64,000 nucleotides of DNA, from the NCBI GenBank assembly GCA_031761405.1, contig JASEVX010000003.1, forward strand, positions 19,018,349 through 19,082,348, read 5' to 3'. This stretch comes from Serripes groenlandicus (Eukaryota; Mollusca; Bivalvia; Cardiida; Cardiidae). Position 1 is the first letter of the stretch. The number at the start of each line of letters is the position of its first letter. The notes beneath the pieces were generated by a model. The model worked only from the letters and a program-made list of their open reading frames with translations. It was not told the DNA's origin and did not search any database. A program made the translations under genes and the position numbers. This document shows, in pieces, positions 45,945 to 56,517 of this stretch.

Positions 45945-47839
45945 CTATAAAAGTAACATACCAATTCAAATGAGCCGTTTGTCCTCTTTAAACTTTTCAC
46001 AATATTTTAAAAGTCGTCTGCTGCAGCTGCATCAAGATTTGTATGCATGTATGCATGCGGGAAAGTGTCAAACATTTGCGATGTAGAAAAGTGCATTTTT
46101 GTACTGTTGAAATTTGACCTTCATAGTTCTCGAGAGGCGTCGATGAATGCACGTCCGAATATATTGGAAACAGTGAAGTGTCTGATCAGACTTAGCCGTG
46201 GTACACGCTGATCTAGCTTTTCGCTGGTCTCAAAGTTCAGAAGGTTTACATTTGTGTGACGTGGCTTCATTGTCATACATTCATAAGGCTTGCTAACTAT
46301 AACCAGTTTGACCCTTTAACTAACACCCTTTCCCACCTGCAGACGCGTTCTGACGCAATAACAGCAGACGGCGTTTAAAAACATTGTGGCCAAAAGTGAT
46401 ATTGCTCATGATGAACAATTTCACCTTTGACCACAATGTTTTAAACATTATTTAATAATTTAACAATCTTTTATGGAATTTTTCAGGTTTTTGTCACCTT
46501 GTTTTCAAAGTTGTCTGCTGCAGATTTGTTGCAGATTTGTTGTATGTGGTAAAGCGTAAATTAAGTACATGTATATGTTGTACAGGGTTGACTAAGAATA
46601 TCACTTTTGGCCACAATGTTTTTAAACGCCGTCTGCTGTTATTGCGTCAGATGTATGAGGTAAAGGGTAAACTAATTAAATGTATGTGGTAAAGGGTAAA
46701 CTAATTAAATGTATGTGGTAAAGGGTAAACTAAGTACATGTATGTGAAGCCTGTTCCGCAAGTTTAAATCCAGGTAAGTCGGCATCTGACTATGCTCTAT
46801 ATTGATGGCTACATTATTTTGCTGCATGTTTATATAATTGACAATGGACTCTTCCAAATGCAAAGCCTAACAAACACATTCTAAAAATTCTGCATGTAAA
46901 GGGTTAAACAATTTTGCAGGCTTCATCATCATCCTCGTCATTATCGTCAGCAGCATCATTATCAATATCATCAGCATCGTCATCACTACAACCACTATAA
47001 CACCTTCTAGTTACAGAAATCCCAATCTGACTAAAGTTCACGATCTGACCAAATGTAAGCGTAGCGTTAAAAGGAGATGATTTTAAAGAGATTGCAGACA
47101 TCCATGCCATCAACCTATTCCAAAAAGGGGATAACGAATTCGAAATCCGTCATCTGCTGATGACATCTGAAGCTTTCTGTATCAGGGAAAGGAATAAAGA
47201 AAAGTCTGTCAAATGTGTCGAACCGTGTCACAGGAAAGCTTGTGTTTACGAGTTTTATCTATTTCTACGTACATGCTTGTTGTAGACGTTCACACATTCA
47301 AATAACACTTTTCTGGAGACAATCATGGACACACAGTTTCCCCATAACCGACCGCTAGCTCGCAACAATATTCTAGATAATGCTAGGTTGACGTTTCAAA
47401 ATTGCTGCAGATATAAACGATAAGGTTATCAAACAAAGGGGAGGAACTCGTGCAAGTTTACCGATAACACTTTTCTGGAGACAAGCATGGACCATCTAAA
47501 AAAAATGACATTGTGAACATTGTTTCTGTCTTTCCGTCTTTATTTTCTTTTAATATAACGGTATATATTGTATAGACTCCGAAAGTCAACTGTGTTAAGA
47601 AAAGGAATCAGAATGAAAAGATACGTGAATGGACGTGTTCAACAGTCGTATTCTGAACGTAGCAATCCACTCTCCCAAAACATTAAAACTATTTCAATAA
47701 TAACTGTATTGCAAATGGGAAGACCCAGATCAGACGTCGTAAGAGTCTAAGCTGGTCCCATGTTGGTATATTCTATTCACAAAATACGGACAATGGGTTT
47801 TCCTGACCCATGGGTTAATTGAACCTTAATACACTGAGG
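45945..47839. repeat. block shared with unit 2, plus internal rearrangements
   Basis: Contains a palindromic MITE at 46312-46565 and a partly repeated piece at 46595-46745 with three copies of ATGTATGTGGTAAAGGGTAA-like units. Also present are a trinucleotide tract (46915-46985) and the 36490-type repeat (47140-47330). No gene is supported. Confidence 0.55.
47334..47465 (+). repeat. displaced copy of 50513-50640
   Basis: ACACAGTTTCCCCATAACCG through AGTTTACCG occurs here and again at 50513. Here it is bracketed by a direct repeat, ATAACACTTTTCTGGAGACA (47306 and 47466), that unit 2 has once. It looks like a filler or template-switch insertion of about 160 bp. Confidence 0.7.
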
Positions 47840-47972
47840 CATCCCGCGAGAAAACCAACATTATGGACTTTGCGACCCGGATCAGCCTAAGCATGCCGCA
47901 CAGGCTTACCCGGTTAGACACTTTTCGCCTCCTGTGAATTTTCTGCTTCAGGAATCATTACCCTATACCTTA
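47840..47972 (+). mobile_element. bivalve-type MITE, left half, unit 3
   Basis: Same half as 37042-37187, with a short deletion after GGACTTTGCG. Confidence 0.65.
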
Positions 47973-48757
47973 ACATTCAATGGTCAAATATTCATAATGT
48001 TAACGAATTAATAATAATGTAATGCCCTGACTTTTGTAAACTTGTGACAAACTTCCAACCACTTTGTATGCCATTTATTAGTCATCTAAACATTGTCAAG
48101 TAATTAGGAATCTGCGAACCTTACATTTTATAACTGCATGCTAACCTGCACACATTCAGAGTCTCTGACAATGCCCAGTCGTCACTGTATCACACCATAT
48201 TTGTTGTTGTCATTTTGCAATGCATTGTGGGTAGTTTGACCTAGTAACTCGGCAAAGTCATCAGTAAATTAACCGGCCCACACAGATTACTTAAAGTTAT
48301 TATATATTCCCATCAGCAATTTGCGGTCAGGACAATTACAAATTTCCAAATATAATAAACATTAAGCTTAAAATCACCGGCGTATTGGTCGGTTGGCAAA
48401 TATTGATGTGGTGGATCATGAGAAAAATCATTTATGAACCTGTCTCTACCTGGGACCAGGTCGTTTTAGACGTTTTTCTGCAGAAATAATTGCCCGAATC
48501 GAGCAAGGGGGTAAAATGCCGTTGCACACCTTGTCATTATTATTACACTATATGAACGTATAGAGGGGCTTTTTATAGTTACACGTGCGGGATTCCCCAA
48601 ATTACCATTACGATCAGTATGATGCGTATAGACAATAGAGAGAGACTTCTTGTTAGTATTTTAATGATGTATTGTGTGATTTTTCGCATTTTTTGATGTA
48701 ATAGAAATTCGGACGCCTGTGGTTGGATTCCCGCAAGAAAGTCTGTGGGAACAGCGG

Positions 48758-48765
48758 TATAAAAG
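48758..48765 (+). promoter_or_regulatory. TATA box in the unit 3 insertion
   Basis: TATAAAAG in the context CAGCGGTATAAAAGCCGTGG. A start site would be expected near 48790 (TTCCGGGACTTCACATCG). No ORF follows. Confidence 0.45.
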
Positions 48766-49127
48766 CCGTGGTTTCTCTAGATTCCGGGACTTCACATCGT
48801 CATATCTTAGGTTAAATTATATTTATTTCCGTTAGATTTATGTTACTCATTGATTCGTATTTCATTTAAACTTAAGTAAGGAATTATTTTATCTAGGAGA
48901 ACATTATTTTCAGTTAATAATGTAACACTTCATATTTATAAAAGGCCAGTTATAGGAAGATTATTATTTTCACTCAGTCGTAATTTAGGATATATCTTGG
49001 AATTTTACTGTAACTTCACCACCGCCCTTTTCGAACTTAGATTATACCATAAGAGTTTTTATTTATTACGTTGTTATCCTTTACAATTATATTTTGTTTG
49101 CAATATTTAAGTCAGAGATTACCATTG

Positions 49128-49157
49128 TTGTGGCGATTGGTTTGACAATCGCCACAA
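49128..49157. other. perfect 12 bp hairpin
   Basis: TTGTGGCGATTG, loop GTTTGA, CAATCGCCACAA. Followed by AACAACAACAACG. It may be a structural end of the inserted element. Confidence 0.7.
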
Positions 49158-49842
49158 TGCTAACAGAAACAACAACAACGAAAAATAGTTACATAGTCGG
49201 TTTTGAAAAGTCGGTTGATATTTATTTTCCTTACTGCAAACTAATTTACCCACATCCGTTATAGTTCCATCATTGATGCAGAGACGCGATTAATAATAAT
49301 TATGTCAGTGCTACTTTTGTACCGGATTGTTACTAATATTTGAGTTTTATATCGAGACATTATCTACATAGAGTTAAAATATGTAAATATTATTTCGTCA
49401 TGATTGGGCAGATAATAAATATCATTGCGCGTTCTATCTGCCTTGCCTTGCAAATAACTCTGATGATTTTCAAATCTGTAAATTCCAAAAGGTTCTATAA
49501 ATAGCTCGCGAGACTGGTGTTCTTAGATCTCAATATTATAAACGCTTTATTTTGTAGTTGTTTAAATATATGAAAGCGTCTAGATGATAAGACTGGTTTA
49601 CAAAGGTTTAAAGGACACACGATGTCAGTGTGTACACGCGTTATGTATACACGTTTGCACGTTCTAGAGTCAATTAGCAATCACTTCTGAAAGTGTAGCC
49701 TCATTTAGTTTGGCGATCGAGCATTATAATATATGCCTATATTTTTATAAATTGAACAGTTTGGCAAATAGTGGAATTGTCCTTTTTGTGCATGTTTTGT
49801 GTTTGTTATTGCACTCAAATTTTTCGAAGCAGTTTACCAACC

Positions 49843-49887
49843 TCAGAGACATATAAATACATGTACACTGTGTTTATATGTCTCTGA
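49843..49887. other. perfect 15 bp hairpin
   Basis: TCAGAGACATATAAA, loop of 15 bases, TTTATATGTCTCTGA. Function unknown; could be a small foldback element. Confidence 0.75.
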
Positions 49888-50558
49888 CAACTCTCAATCG
49901 TGCAATGTGAAGGGACTAAATTGAACAGACCTGTTTAATATCGGACATCATTGAAACAAACACCAAACTCATGGATACTGTTTTCTGTCCTTTCTTGATA
50001 ATTTTGTCATTTCTAAAGTGTACGAAATATTTTATCTTAATATGGCCTAGCGACCTGGTGATGAGCATGTGATTACCCGAAAAATTTAGATTACAAAAAG
50101 CCATTCTAATGAGCTAAAACGGTAGTCTATCGAGTATTAACTAGATTTTTCTTATATTTGTAATGGCCTAATTTTGAACACATCATGACCAGTTTCAGAA
50201 CGTAAATAAAAATTCACCAAGACAACATTCTGGCAAACTAACATTATTCTACTGTCAAAAATTGCAGGGTTGATACATTCTCAAATTTACTAATAAAACA
50301 TGTATTACATGCTACTTTGCCTTGTTTTATATATATTCTTCTACCCTTTTAAACACTATTTATAATAAATCCTATTTTGTCCATACTTTCCCTAACCCTT
50401 TTAATAGTGTGGAGTCAACCCAATCATTTAAATCTTTCCTGCTTGTCCAAGCCACTTGACAAACATATAACCCAAGCAGGCAAGACGCAAAGTACATTGT
50501 ATTTAAGTGAAACACAGTTTCCCCATAACCGACCGCTATAGCTCGCAACAATATTCTA

Positions 50559-50825
50559 GATAATGTTGACGTTTCAAAATTGCTGCGGATATAAACGATA
50601 AGGTTATCAAACAAAGGGTAGGAACTCGTGCAAGTTTACCGCTTAAAGCATCTCATCTTAGGCGGATTCGAAAATGGATTTGATTTTCGTATTTTTGTTT
50701 TTCCAGTTTAAAATTGAAATACGAAAAACGAAAATGAATTAGTTTTTTATGTTTTGATTTTCAAGTCTGAAATTGAAATTGAAAAAAAAAAATGTGAAAA
50801 CGTTAAAAGGGTTCCTTTTCCGTTT
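50559..50825. repeat. AT-rich block of unit 3, first part
   Basis: Matches 26740-26960 and 37250-37500. No gene. Confidence 0.6.
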
Positions 50826-51418
50826 TTGGCCTGGGACGTTAACCCCTGGTCAAAGATGTAATACCATTTTTTCAGAGTTGGCAGCCTGCCAATTACTGTT
50901 AGCACCAAACAACGCACGAGAAACTGAGCGAGAAAAATAGTTCATCATGGATTTAACAAAACTGCATTTAAATGGTTAGGATCTCCCCCATAAATATCGT
51001 TTTAATGTTGTTGGAACATCAGTGAAAAACTTTTAAATGGCGTGAGAACTACAATATAAGTTTAAGAAATGCTTTAAAAATTAATGCGCCGAGAGGTCAA
51101 ATATGGACGCTTGTTAACATTATTAACATTCGCGAAGAGGAACGGGAAAAAATAATGAAGTCACGCGAAAAATACATTGGCGGATTAACCGGGAGCCGTA
51201 GGGCTCGTGCGTCGAACAATTAATGGTAAACAAAGAGAAAGCGTGGCAATGTAGTGTCGGATTAGCGGGGGCCCATGGGGCCCGCCCGACTCTCCACACA
51301 CCACGAAGGAAATCACGTGAAATATACAGTGGCGGATTAACCGGGGCCATAGGGCCCGTAAGTCGAGAAATTTAACCTTCCAGCAGCCCCCAAGCCGTAA
51401 GCAATGAAGTGCTTTTAT
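50826..51418 (+). mobile_element. insertion in the unit 3 AT-rich block with three GGCGGATTAACCGGG repeats
   Basis: The shared block stops at CCTTTTCCGTTTTT and resumes TGGTTACTAACTACTAC at 51419. Inside are three spaced copies (about 51178, 51260, 51332) of a motif near GTGGCGGATTAACCGGGGCC followed by ATAGGGCCCG, a phrase common in invertebrate repeats. No ORF of interest. Confidence 0.5.
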
Positions 51419-51691
51419 TCTGGTTACTAACTACTACAAAATGGTAAAGGAAAATCATTGGGCTTAGTTTTTCGTTTTTCTTGTTTAAGATTGAAAAGCT
51501 TAAAAGGAAAGGATGGTATATACAAGAACTGGGTCTTTCATTTATATAGATATATTTCGTATAGTAATTCTATTCGTAATGGCGTTATAAAGCATTTTGC
51601 TATTCCCATCCTATTCTTATAGTATGTACCATTTCCATTTGATATACCAACTATTGCATAGGCATATACCCATCAACTTTTACCTAAGCAT

Positions 51692-51815
51692 TATGAGCCG
51701 TTCAACGAGAAAACCAAAATTATGAACTCTGCATAATGTATCGATGCGGATAAGCCTGCGCAGTCCACGCAGGCTAATCCGGACCGACACATTCCGTCTC
51801 AGGGGGATAGAGGTA
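51692..51815 (+). mobile_element. bivalve-type MITE half, unit 3
   Basis: Same half and same truncation as 37769-37893. Confidence 0.65.
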
Positions 51816-51849
51816 TATAGTTGATTGGAAAATAGCCATATTTAATGAT

Positions 51850-52085
51850 ATAGGAAGTGGGCGAAACACTGAAATCAATGCCCGTCTTGAGGTATTGTTT
51901 TTGGTTTTGTTTGTTAAGTGTTTTACACTTTCACATAATTGTTCAGTCGTAATACTAACAACGCAAACCCTGGGCGCCAAGGATAGCATTCATTACAACC
52001 ATTTTCAAAGTCTTTGGTATGACCTGATCGAAGATCGAACCCGCGACCTCCCGATCCGGAGGCGGACACTACTCCACCAAAATAT
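51850..52085 (-). repeat. tRNA-derived SINE S5, end of unit 3
   Basis: B box (minus CGCGGGTTCGATCTTCGATC) is intact; part of the head is missing next to CTACTCCACC. Confidence 0.65.
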
Positions 52086-52205
52086 CGTCAAAATTTATTA
52101 TGATCTTTAATTCTGATTTTGCATTTTTTGTTTAACTCTTTTTAACGTTGTATGCTGCAGCTTTGTTGCGTGGGAAATAGAGTTTTTAAATCCTTTTTTT
52201 CAGGC
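52067..52205 (+). repeat. stub of segmental unit 4
   Basis: After the SINE head the sequence follows the left-flank order of other units (CGTCAAAATTTATTATGATC to CTTTTTTTCAGGCGAA), with a deletion at the junction. It then departs into unrelated sequence at 52205, marking the right edge of the segmental array. Confidence 0.65.
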
Positions 52206-53434
52206 GAACCTCTGAGTTCAGTTATCAGTGATGTATTTATTTATGAGGTGGATGAATAAGGATTTGTTTAATTGGGCACTTGCAAATAACTGCGCTCCGT
52301 AATGTTGACAACACGAAAACAATCTTTCTGGTATCGATAATGAAAATAAGCGGATACAACAGCCATTTTGGAAATCTTCTAACACTTGCTCGTAGCAGGG
52401 TCGCTAAAAGTCGTGGTCAGTCCCTCCTTTCTGATGAAACCCATTTATTCGTAGCATTTTACCCCTCTCCACATACAAACGCTTTCTGACGCCTTTGAAG
52501 CAGAATAGTTTTGAAAACATTGTGGACAAATGAGAAATTGCTCATGATGAGCAATTTCTCCGTTTACCTCAATGTTTTCAACTCTATTCAATGATTAAAC
52601 TTTTAGAGATTAACCACAATTTTGCCCTGGTGTAAATGCCTATATCAAATTACAGTTACAATTGTTTATAGAAAAGACTTGATTATGATACCTTTAAAGT
52701 GAAATATATATCCATTGCTTTAGGTATTTTATTTTTAATTATCGTAATCGAGATGATATCATAAACACCTACTGGTCCCGTTATGGATTTCTATAAATAG
52801 GTTGATCATATGATCAGTGTGTGAAATGTATCATTCTATAATTCTTTTATTAATAAATTGTGTTGAACATTTTTAAGGTAATTTGTTTTTAGTTTTTGTT
52901 ATGTTACGATAAATAATAATTTAAGTCCCCCCTTTCCTTCATGTAGAAGCAACTGCAGCTATTGACTATTAACACGGTAGAATGACTCATGATGATCAAT
53001 TCATCTTTTTTCCCACATTGAATTCATCTCTATTCAATAGTTAGGATTGTGTTCATATGCTACTGGGTGCGTATTCTAGTTTTGCTCACCAAAACTGAAG
53101 ACTCAAATTGATATATTCTAATCACGTATGCCCGTCTTACGTTGACGTTTGGCTTCAAGCGACATCTCATTCTAAACCACTGGATTGAATTCATCCAAAC
53201 TTCACAGTAATGTTTATTTGGTAGTCTTTTCTTTTTTCAAATGGTTAAAATGTATGAACAACTTTTGTTTTTAGTGGCATCAGAAATGGACGAATATGCC
53301 AAAACTTTAAAGTTCTTCTCCTCTAAATCTGCTTGTCTGATTCCAATATAATTTTGTTTCAAAACCAGTTGATCAATTTCAACCTAAACTCCACTAGAAT
53401 TATTTCTTTGGTGGTCTTCTCTCAAAGTTGTTTA
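52206..53434. other. AT-rich sequence with a palindromic MITE
   Basis: A MITE of the TTAACCC family lies at 52450-52640 (core AATGAGAAATTGCTCATGAT then GAGCAATTTCTCCG). A stretch at 53280-53345 resembles 53690-53745 (AAATGCCAAAGCTTTG-like) as a diverged direct repeat. No gene. Confidence 0.45.
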
Positions 53435-53660
53435 ACAATTTAACCCTTTCCCACATATTACACATCTGAGTTAGACGACTTCGAAAACACCTTTGCAAAA
53501 ATGTGGTAAACCTCTAAAATGAAAGTATAATCATTGAAAAGATTAGAAAATATTGAGGCAAACGTGGAAATTTAGCAATTTCTCATTTGGCCACAATGTT
53601 TTCAAAAGTGATTTGATTCATAGACGTCAGAAAACGTGTTTATGTGGAAAGGGGTAACAT
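53435..53660 (+). mobile_element. palindromic MITE copy
   Basis: AACCCTTTCCCACATATTAC at the left, AGACGACTTCGAAAACACC inside, and CAGAAAACGTG...GTGGAAAGGGGTAA at the right, giving inverted ends. Confidence 0.65.
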
Positions 53661-53976
53661 TCTACGAAGAAATTGAGTTTCATCAGAAAAGAGGGAAATG
53701 CCAAAGCTTTGAAATTCTTCTCGTCTGAGCACGCTTGTCCGATTCCAAGATAATATGGTAAAATTGTTTCTTATGTGACCCTTTACCAAAAAGATAGTAT
53801 AATAACCAAATAAACAATGTAAAGAGGGTTTAGCTCCACCGTGCTTCCTTTCTCGCTGCATTCTGCAGCAGTTTTCTACCTGTAGAGGGGCTACACATGG
53901 GGTTAGTTGTTCAGTTAATAATCTCCGCTTTTCGGAGCAACCCTTGACTTTTCCTTGCTAAACGAATTGTAAGTAG

Positions 53977-53984
53977 TATAAAAG
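53977..53984 (+). promoter_or_regulatory. TATA box
   Basis: TATAAAAG in AAGTAGTATAAAAGGTAACC. The start would be near 54008, about 140 bases before a signal-peptide-like ORF at 54151. Confidence 0.45.
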
Positions 53985-54150
53985 GTAACCAACAACGTTC
54001 ACCTAAGCTCTCTTACGGAAACATCTTGTGGGACCACCAATAACTCGAGACATTCTGGGACTACAACCGTATCGGATCCGAGTCGTAATACACTAATATA
54101 TTACATTTTGAAATTTCGAAAAAGTACGTCCTCTGCACTATAACATTGAG

Positions 54151-54214
54151 ATGAGATATGGAGTTATATGTCTTTTATTTGCTGTCAGCATTCATTTATC
54201 AATTAATTGCGTTA
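54151..54214 (+). CDS. putative signal-peptide exon of an unidentified secreted product
   Basis: ATG at 54151 opens MRYGVICLLFAVSIHLSINC, with a basic start and a hydrophobic core, like a secretion signal with Cys near the cleavage site. The frame runs to TAA at 54220. A possible donor, AATTT|GTAAAA, comes just before the stop. It lies about 140 bases after the likely start site set by the TATA box at 53977. No second exon was found downstream to 54765. AT-rich DNA often yields such hydrophobic stretches, so this remains tentative. Confidence 0.3.
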
Positions 54215-54220
54215 ATTTGT

Positions 54221-54765
54221 AAAATTTTGCCGGACTATTTTCTACTCTATATTTAGTTACCAAAAAAATCAAAGATGTCACATCATGTAAACCTTATGAT
54301 TGTTAGTCATGCGGGCAGTTTCGGATAATTCGGCACGAGGTTTCCGGAACCTACCAATATTCTCTATCGCATAACCGGGATACGATATGATATCCTTCTT
54401 TCGGTGTGAAAGACTTTGAAGGCGTGTATCAATTTTTACCTTTTCCACAGTGTTTTCAAATGTCCTGTGCCTGAGGTTTCTCAACATTATTTCACGTTTA
54501 AGGGCAATAATGTAAATTGAACAATCTTATATTTTTTAATGCTTTAATTGAAAAGAAGAAAAGTAAGAGTATTATATTCATAACCAGAACTTCAGGCAAA
54601 TCTATATTTATAGTTTACGCCTTCATTTCAATACCATTCTGTTTGATAGACGGCCGTTTTTTTTAAAATAGCACATCAATAGTTACCTCTTCTTACTATA
54701 CTATCTACAAACGGAAGTTCTCGATTAAACTTGCAAGGCTATTATAGGCTGACGTTTTTAACAGC
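54221..54765. other. AT-rich sequence, nothing recognised
   Basis: Only short ORFs without family features. Confidence 0.45.
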
Positions 54766-55025
54766 ATATCGAGGGCTTGGCGTAAAACGGTTGTTACTAA
54801 AATTTGTATTTTTTTAACAAGGTTAATCACCTCGCCATAAAGTCTTTATAAGCGTTAACTCTTTTTTTGCTTGGTAAACAATGGAAATTTAGGTGCCATT
54901 GCTCGTTCTGAGCAATTTCACCTAAATTTGCATTGTTTACAAAGGTGTTAAAATTGCCCCTAAATCAGGGTTTTCAAAATAGGTGTTTAGTTACAACCTT
55001 TTCACGCCAAGCCCTCGATATACCA
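54766..55025. mobile_element. foldback MITE with TATCGAGGGCTTGGCGT ends
   Basis: Left TATCGAGGGCTTGGCGTAAA and right ACGCCAAGCCCTCGATA are inverted. Near the centre, AATTTAGGTG...CATTGCTC and GAGCAATTTCACCTAAATT also pair. The core resembles that of the TTAACCC MITE family, but the ends differ. Confidence 0.8.
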
Positions 55026-55578
55026 ATATAGGATCGGCTTGGGTGTTAATGCAGTCGGATCAGGTTATTCCCCTTTTTCAATGCAAATATAATTTAAACA
55101 GGTGTGAATGCGTTGAGAGTTTGAATGGCTCTGATCAGAATACCATTGTTTAAACAAAAATTATAATTCGTAGCTTTTTAGTCGAAGTCTTCTCCCTGAC
55201 ACTTACTTCTTTCAGTGAGTCTACAGCATATATGGCTAGATTGTTTTTAACAAATAAGGAAATACCACAATATTTTCTTCCCAATCGGAGCATCGTACTT
55301 TCAAATGTTCAGAAATAAATATTCCATGTGTTCGTCCAATTCATGTAATATGAAGTCATAAATGTTTAAAATAAGCAAATCGATAGAAAAAGATAAAATT
55401 CGTAAAGACAAGTTTTCCTGTAACATGGTTCAACAAATATTATTCCTTTCCCTGATAGAGAAAGATTCAGCCGCTGAATGCAGAAGATGACTTTAAAATC
55501 ATTATCGGAAAATGAGAACTTGTTCAAATTGATCATTTTCTGCTTTTCCAACAATATCTTTAACTCTGTATCGATAGT
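55026..55578. other. sequence 3' of the lectin exon
   Basis: Contains, on the minus strand at 55370-55515, a diverged copy of the repeat at 36500-36660 (CATGTTACAGGAAAACTTGTC on minus). No clear poly(A) signal for the lectin was picked out. Confidence 0.4.
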
Positions 55579-56020
55579 TTAACGAGGACATGCCGTCCAG
55601 TTGAGGGACAAATAACGTAGACTATCATGTTTGCCAGAGGTGGAGATCTTAACACGCATGTAGGTGCGCGTCCTGTTAATGATCTGGGTTCTAAATCGCT
55701 CGTTAACGTTCCTGGAAGATTCTAGAGTCTGGATCCTGATTACGACGGCTGGTGCCCGCTTGAAGTTGGTTCTGAACCGGATTGTACGGTAGATGTATGG
55801 TTCTTTGTTGTTAGATTTACCTTCGACGAACGTTCCGGACTGACATTTCAATAAGTAGACATTTTGGTTGGGGAGGTGGTGGTGGTGATGGTAGTGGTAG
55901 TGATGATGAACATGAGTGTGGTGGGTCCACCACCAGCCAACTGACTTTCCAGTCCCCTCCATCTTGGCCAAATCGGTCTCGTCATTGTCATCGTTTTGGT
56001 CAGCAAAGCGCATTTTTTGA
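55579..56020 (-). CDS. H-type lectin domain protein, last exon
   Basis: On the minus strand an acceptor (ATTATTACTTCAG) ends at 56021 and an open frame runs to TAA at 55579. Counting from the ATG at 56013, it is 144 residues. Residues 1-26 are acidic (QNDDNDETD); 27-46 hold WWW and a His-rich run (HHTHVHHHYHYHHHHH). From about 57 comes CQSG, then the H-type lectin fold: IRFRTNFKRAPAVVI (about 78-92), ERFRTQIINRTRTYMR and a final LSLNWTA (136-142). The layout matches the GalNAc-binding lectin of Helix pomatia eggs and discoidin-like domains, which have QSG at the start, a P-x-V strand, N-x-R and a terminal V/L-x-W. Such proteins are secreted and bind glycans in immunity or egg coats. The signal peptide should be in an upstream exon. 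The poly-Tyr reading upstream of 56020 is a translated AAT microsatellite in the intron. Confidence 0.72.
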
Positions 56021-56023
56021 CTG

Positions 56024-56096
56024 AAGTAATAATAATAATGAAAATAATAATAAAAGTAATAATAATAATAATAATAATAATAAAAATAATAACGAT
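56024..56096. repeat. AAT trinucleotide microsatellite
   Basis: Imperfect AATAATAATAATAA run directly in front of the lectin exon acceptor (minus strand reading ATT repeats, serving as its pyrimidine-rich tract). Confidence 0.9.
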
Positions 56097-56229
56097 AATC
56101 TTTGATCCTTTTGAATAATGTCAGTCTATTCATTTTCGGAAAACATTTTTAAAACTCCAAACTAAAATTAACTAGGTAAATTAAAGTAGAGTCATTAGTT
56201 AAACCAGGGACACTATATACACTATATAC

Positions 56230-56338
56230 AGGGATATGAAGCGAATCGATAAGCTCCGTTATCTTCGCCTCGCTGTAAGAAAAGCGGTCATTAGCCGCTC
56301 TGGTCATTATCCACTTCGTACATTCATTTCCGCGATGG
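56230..56338 (-). CDS. candidate upstream exon on the lectin strand
   Basis: On the minus strand TCTTCATCGATAG is an acceptor-like site and CATATCCCT|GTATAT a weak donor, enclosing 109 bases that read HRGNECTKWIMTRAANDR and EAKITELIDSLHIP. It lies about 210 bases upstream of the lectin exon, but its end phase does not join the lectin frame directly. It may belong to another splice form, to another gene, or be spurious. The family is not recognised. Confidence 0.25.
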
Positions 56339-56517
56339 CTATCGATGAAGATAGACGGATGTTTTATTAAAATTAATAAGTTTAAAAAGGAATAACCGAG
56401 AATGTAAGTACATAACATAATTTCTATCTTTTTTTCTTACATTTACGTTAATTTTGAGCTTGTATTTAAACAAAAAATGATAGTTATTGCAACGAGTTTT
56501 TGAAGTCGATATTTTCC

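Larger units (their letters stand above)
48018..50558 (+). mobile_element. insertion of about 2.5 kb unique to unit 3, with a TATA promoter
   Basis: Homology to units 1 and 2 stops after GAATTAATAATAA and resumes near 50558 (GATAATGTTGACG). The insert opens TGTAATGCCCTGAC, which is LTR-like. It has a strong TATA box at 48758 with GC-rich sequence after it, and a 12 bp perfect hairpin at 49128-49157. No gag, pol or other protein is recognisable. A solo LTR or other non-autonomous element is possible, but no matching second LTR or target duplication was found. Confidence 0.35.
38203..52066 (+). repeat. segmental duplication unit 3
   Basis: This is the longest unit. Its left flank is interrupted by the hairpin-ended repeat (38763-40186). 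Then come the 48 bp satellite with an inverted block (40240-44022), the right flank (44023-45671), SINE S4, the shared block, a MITE half, an insertion of about 2.5 kb (48018-50558), an AT-rich block cut by another insertion (50826-51418), a MITE half and SINE S5. Confidence 0.8.

Noticed and set aside
48018..49194. Complete LTR retrotransposon
   Set aside because: No second LTR, primer-binding site, gag or pol could be found; only LTR-like start and TATA box.
50372..50614. 80-residue minus ORF with ARTS-like start
   Set aside because: Spans the border of an insertion and a shared repeat block, so it is not a coherent gene.
56024..56133. Poly-Tyr N-terminus of the lectin ORF
   Set aside because: It is the AAT microsatellite in the intron; the acceptor at 56021 removes it.
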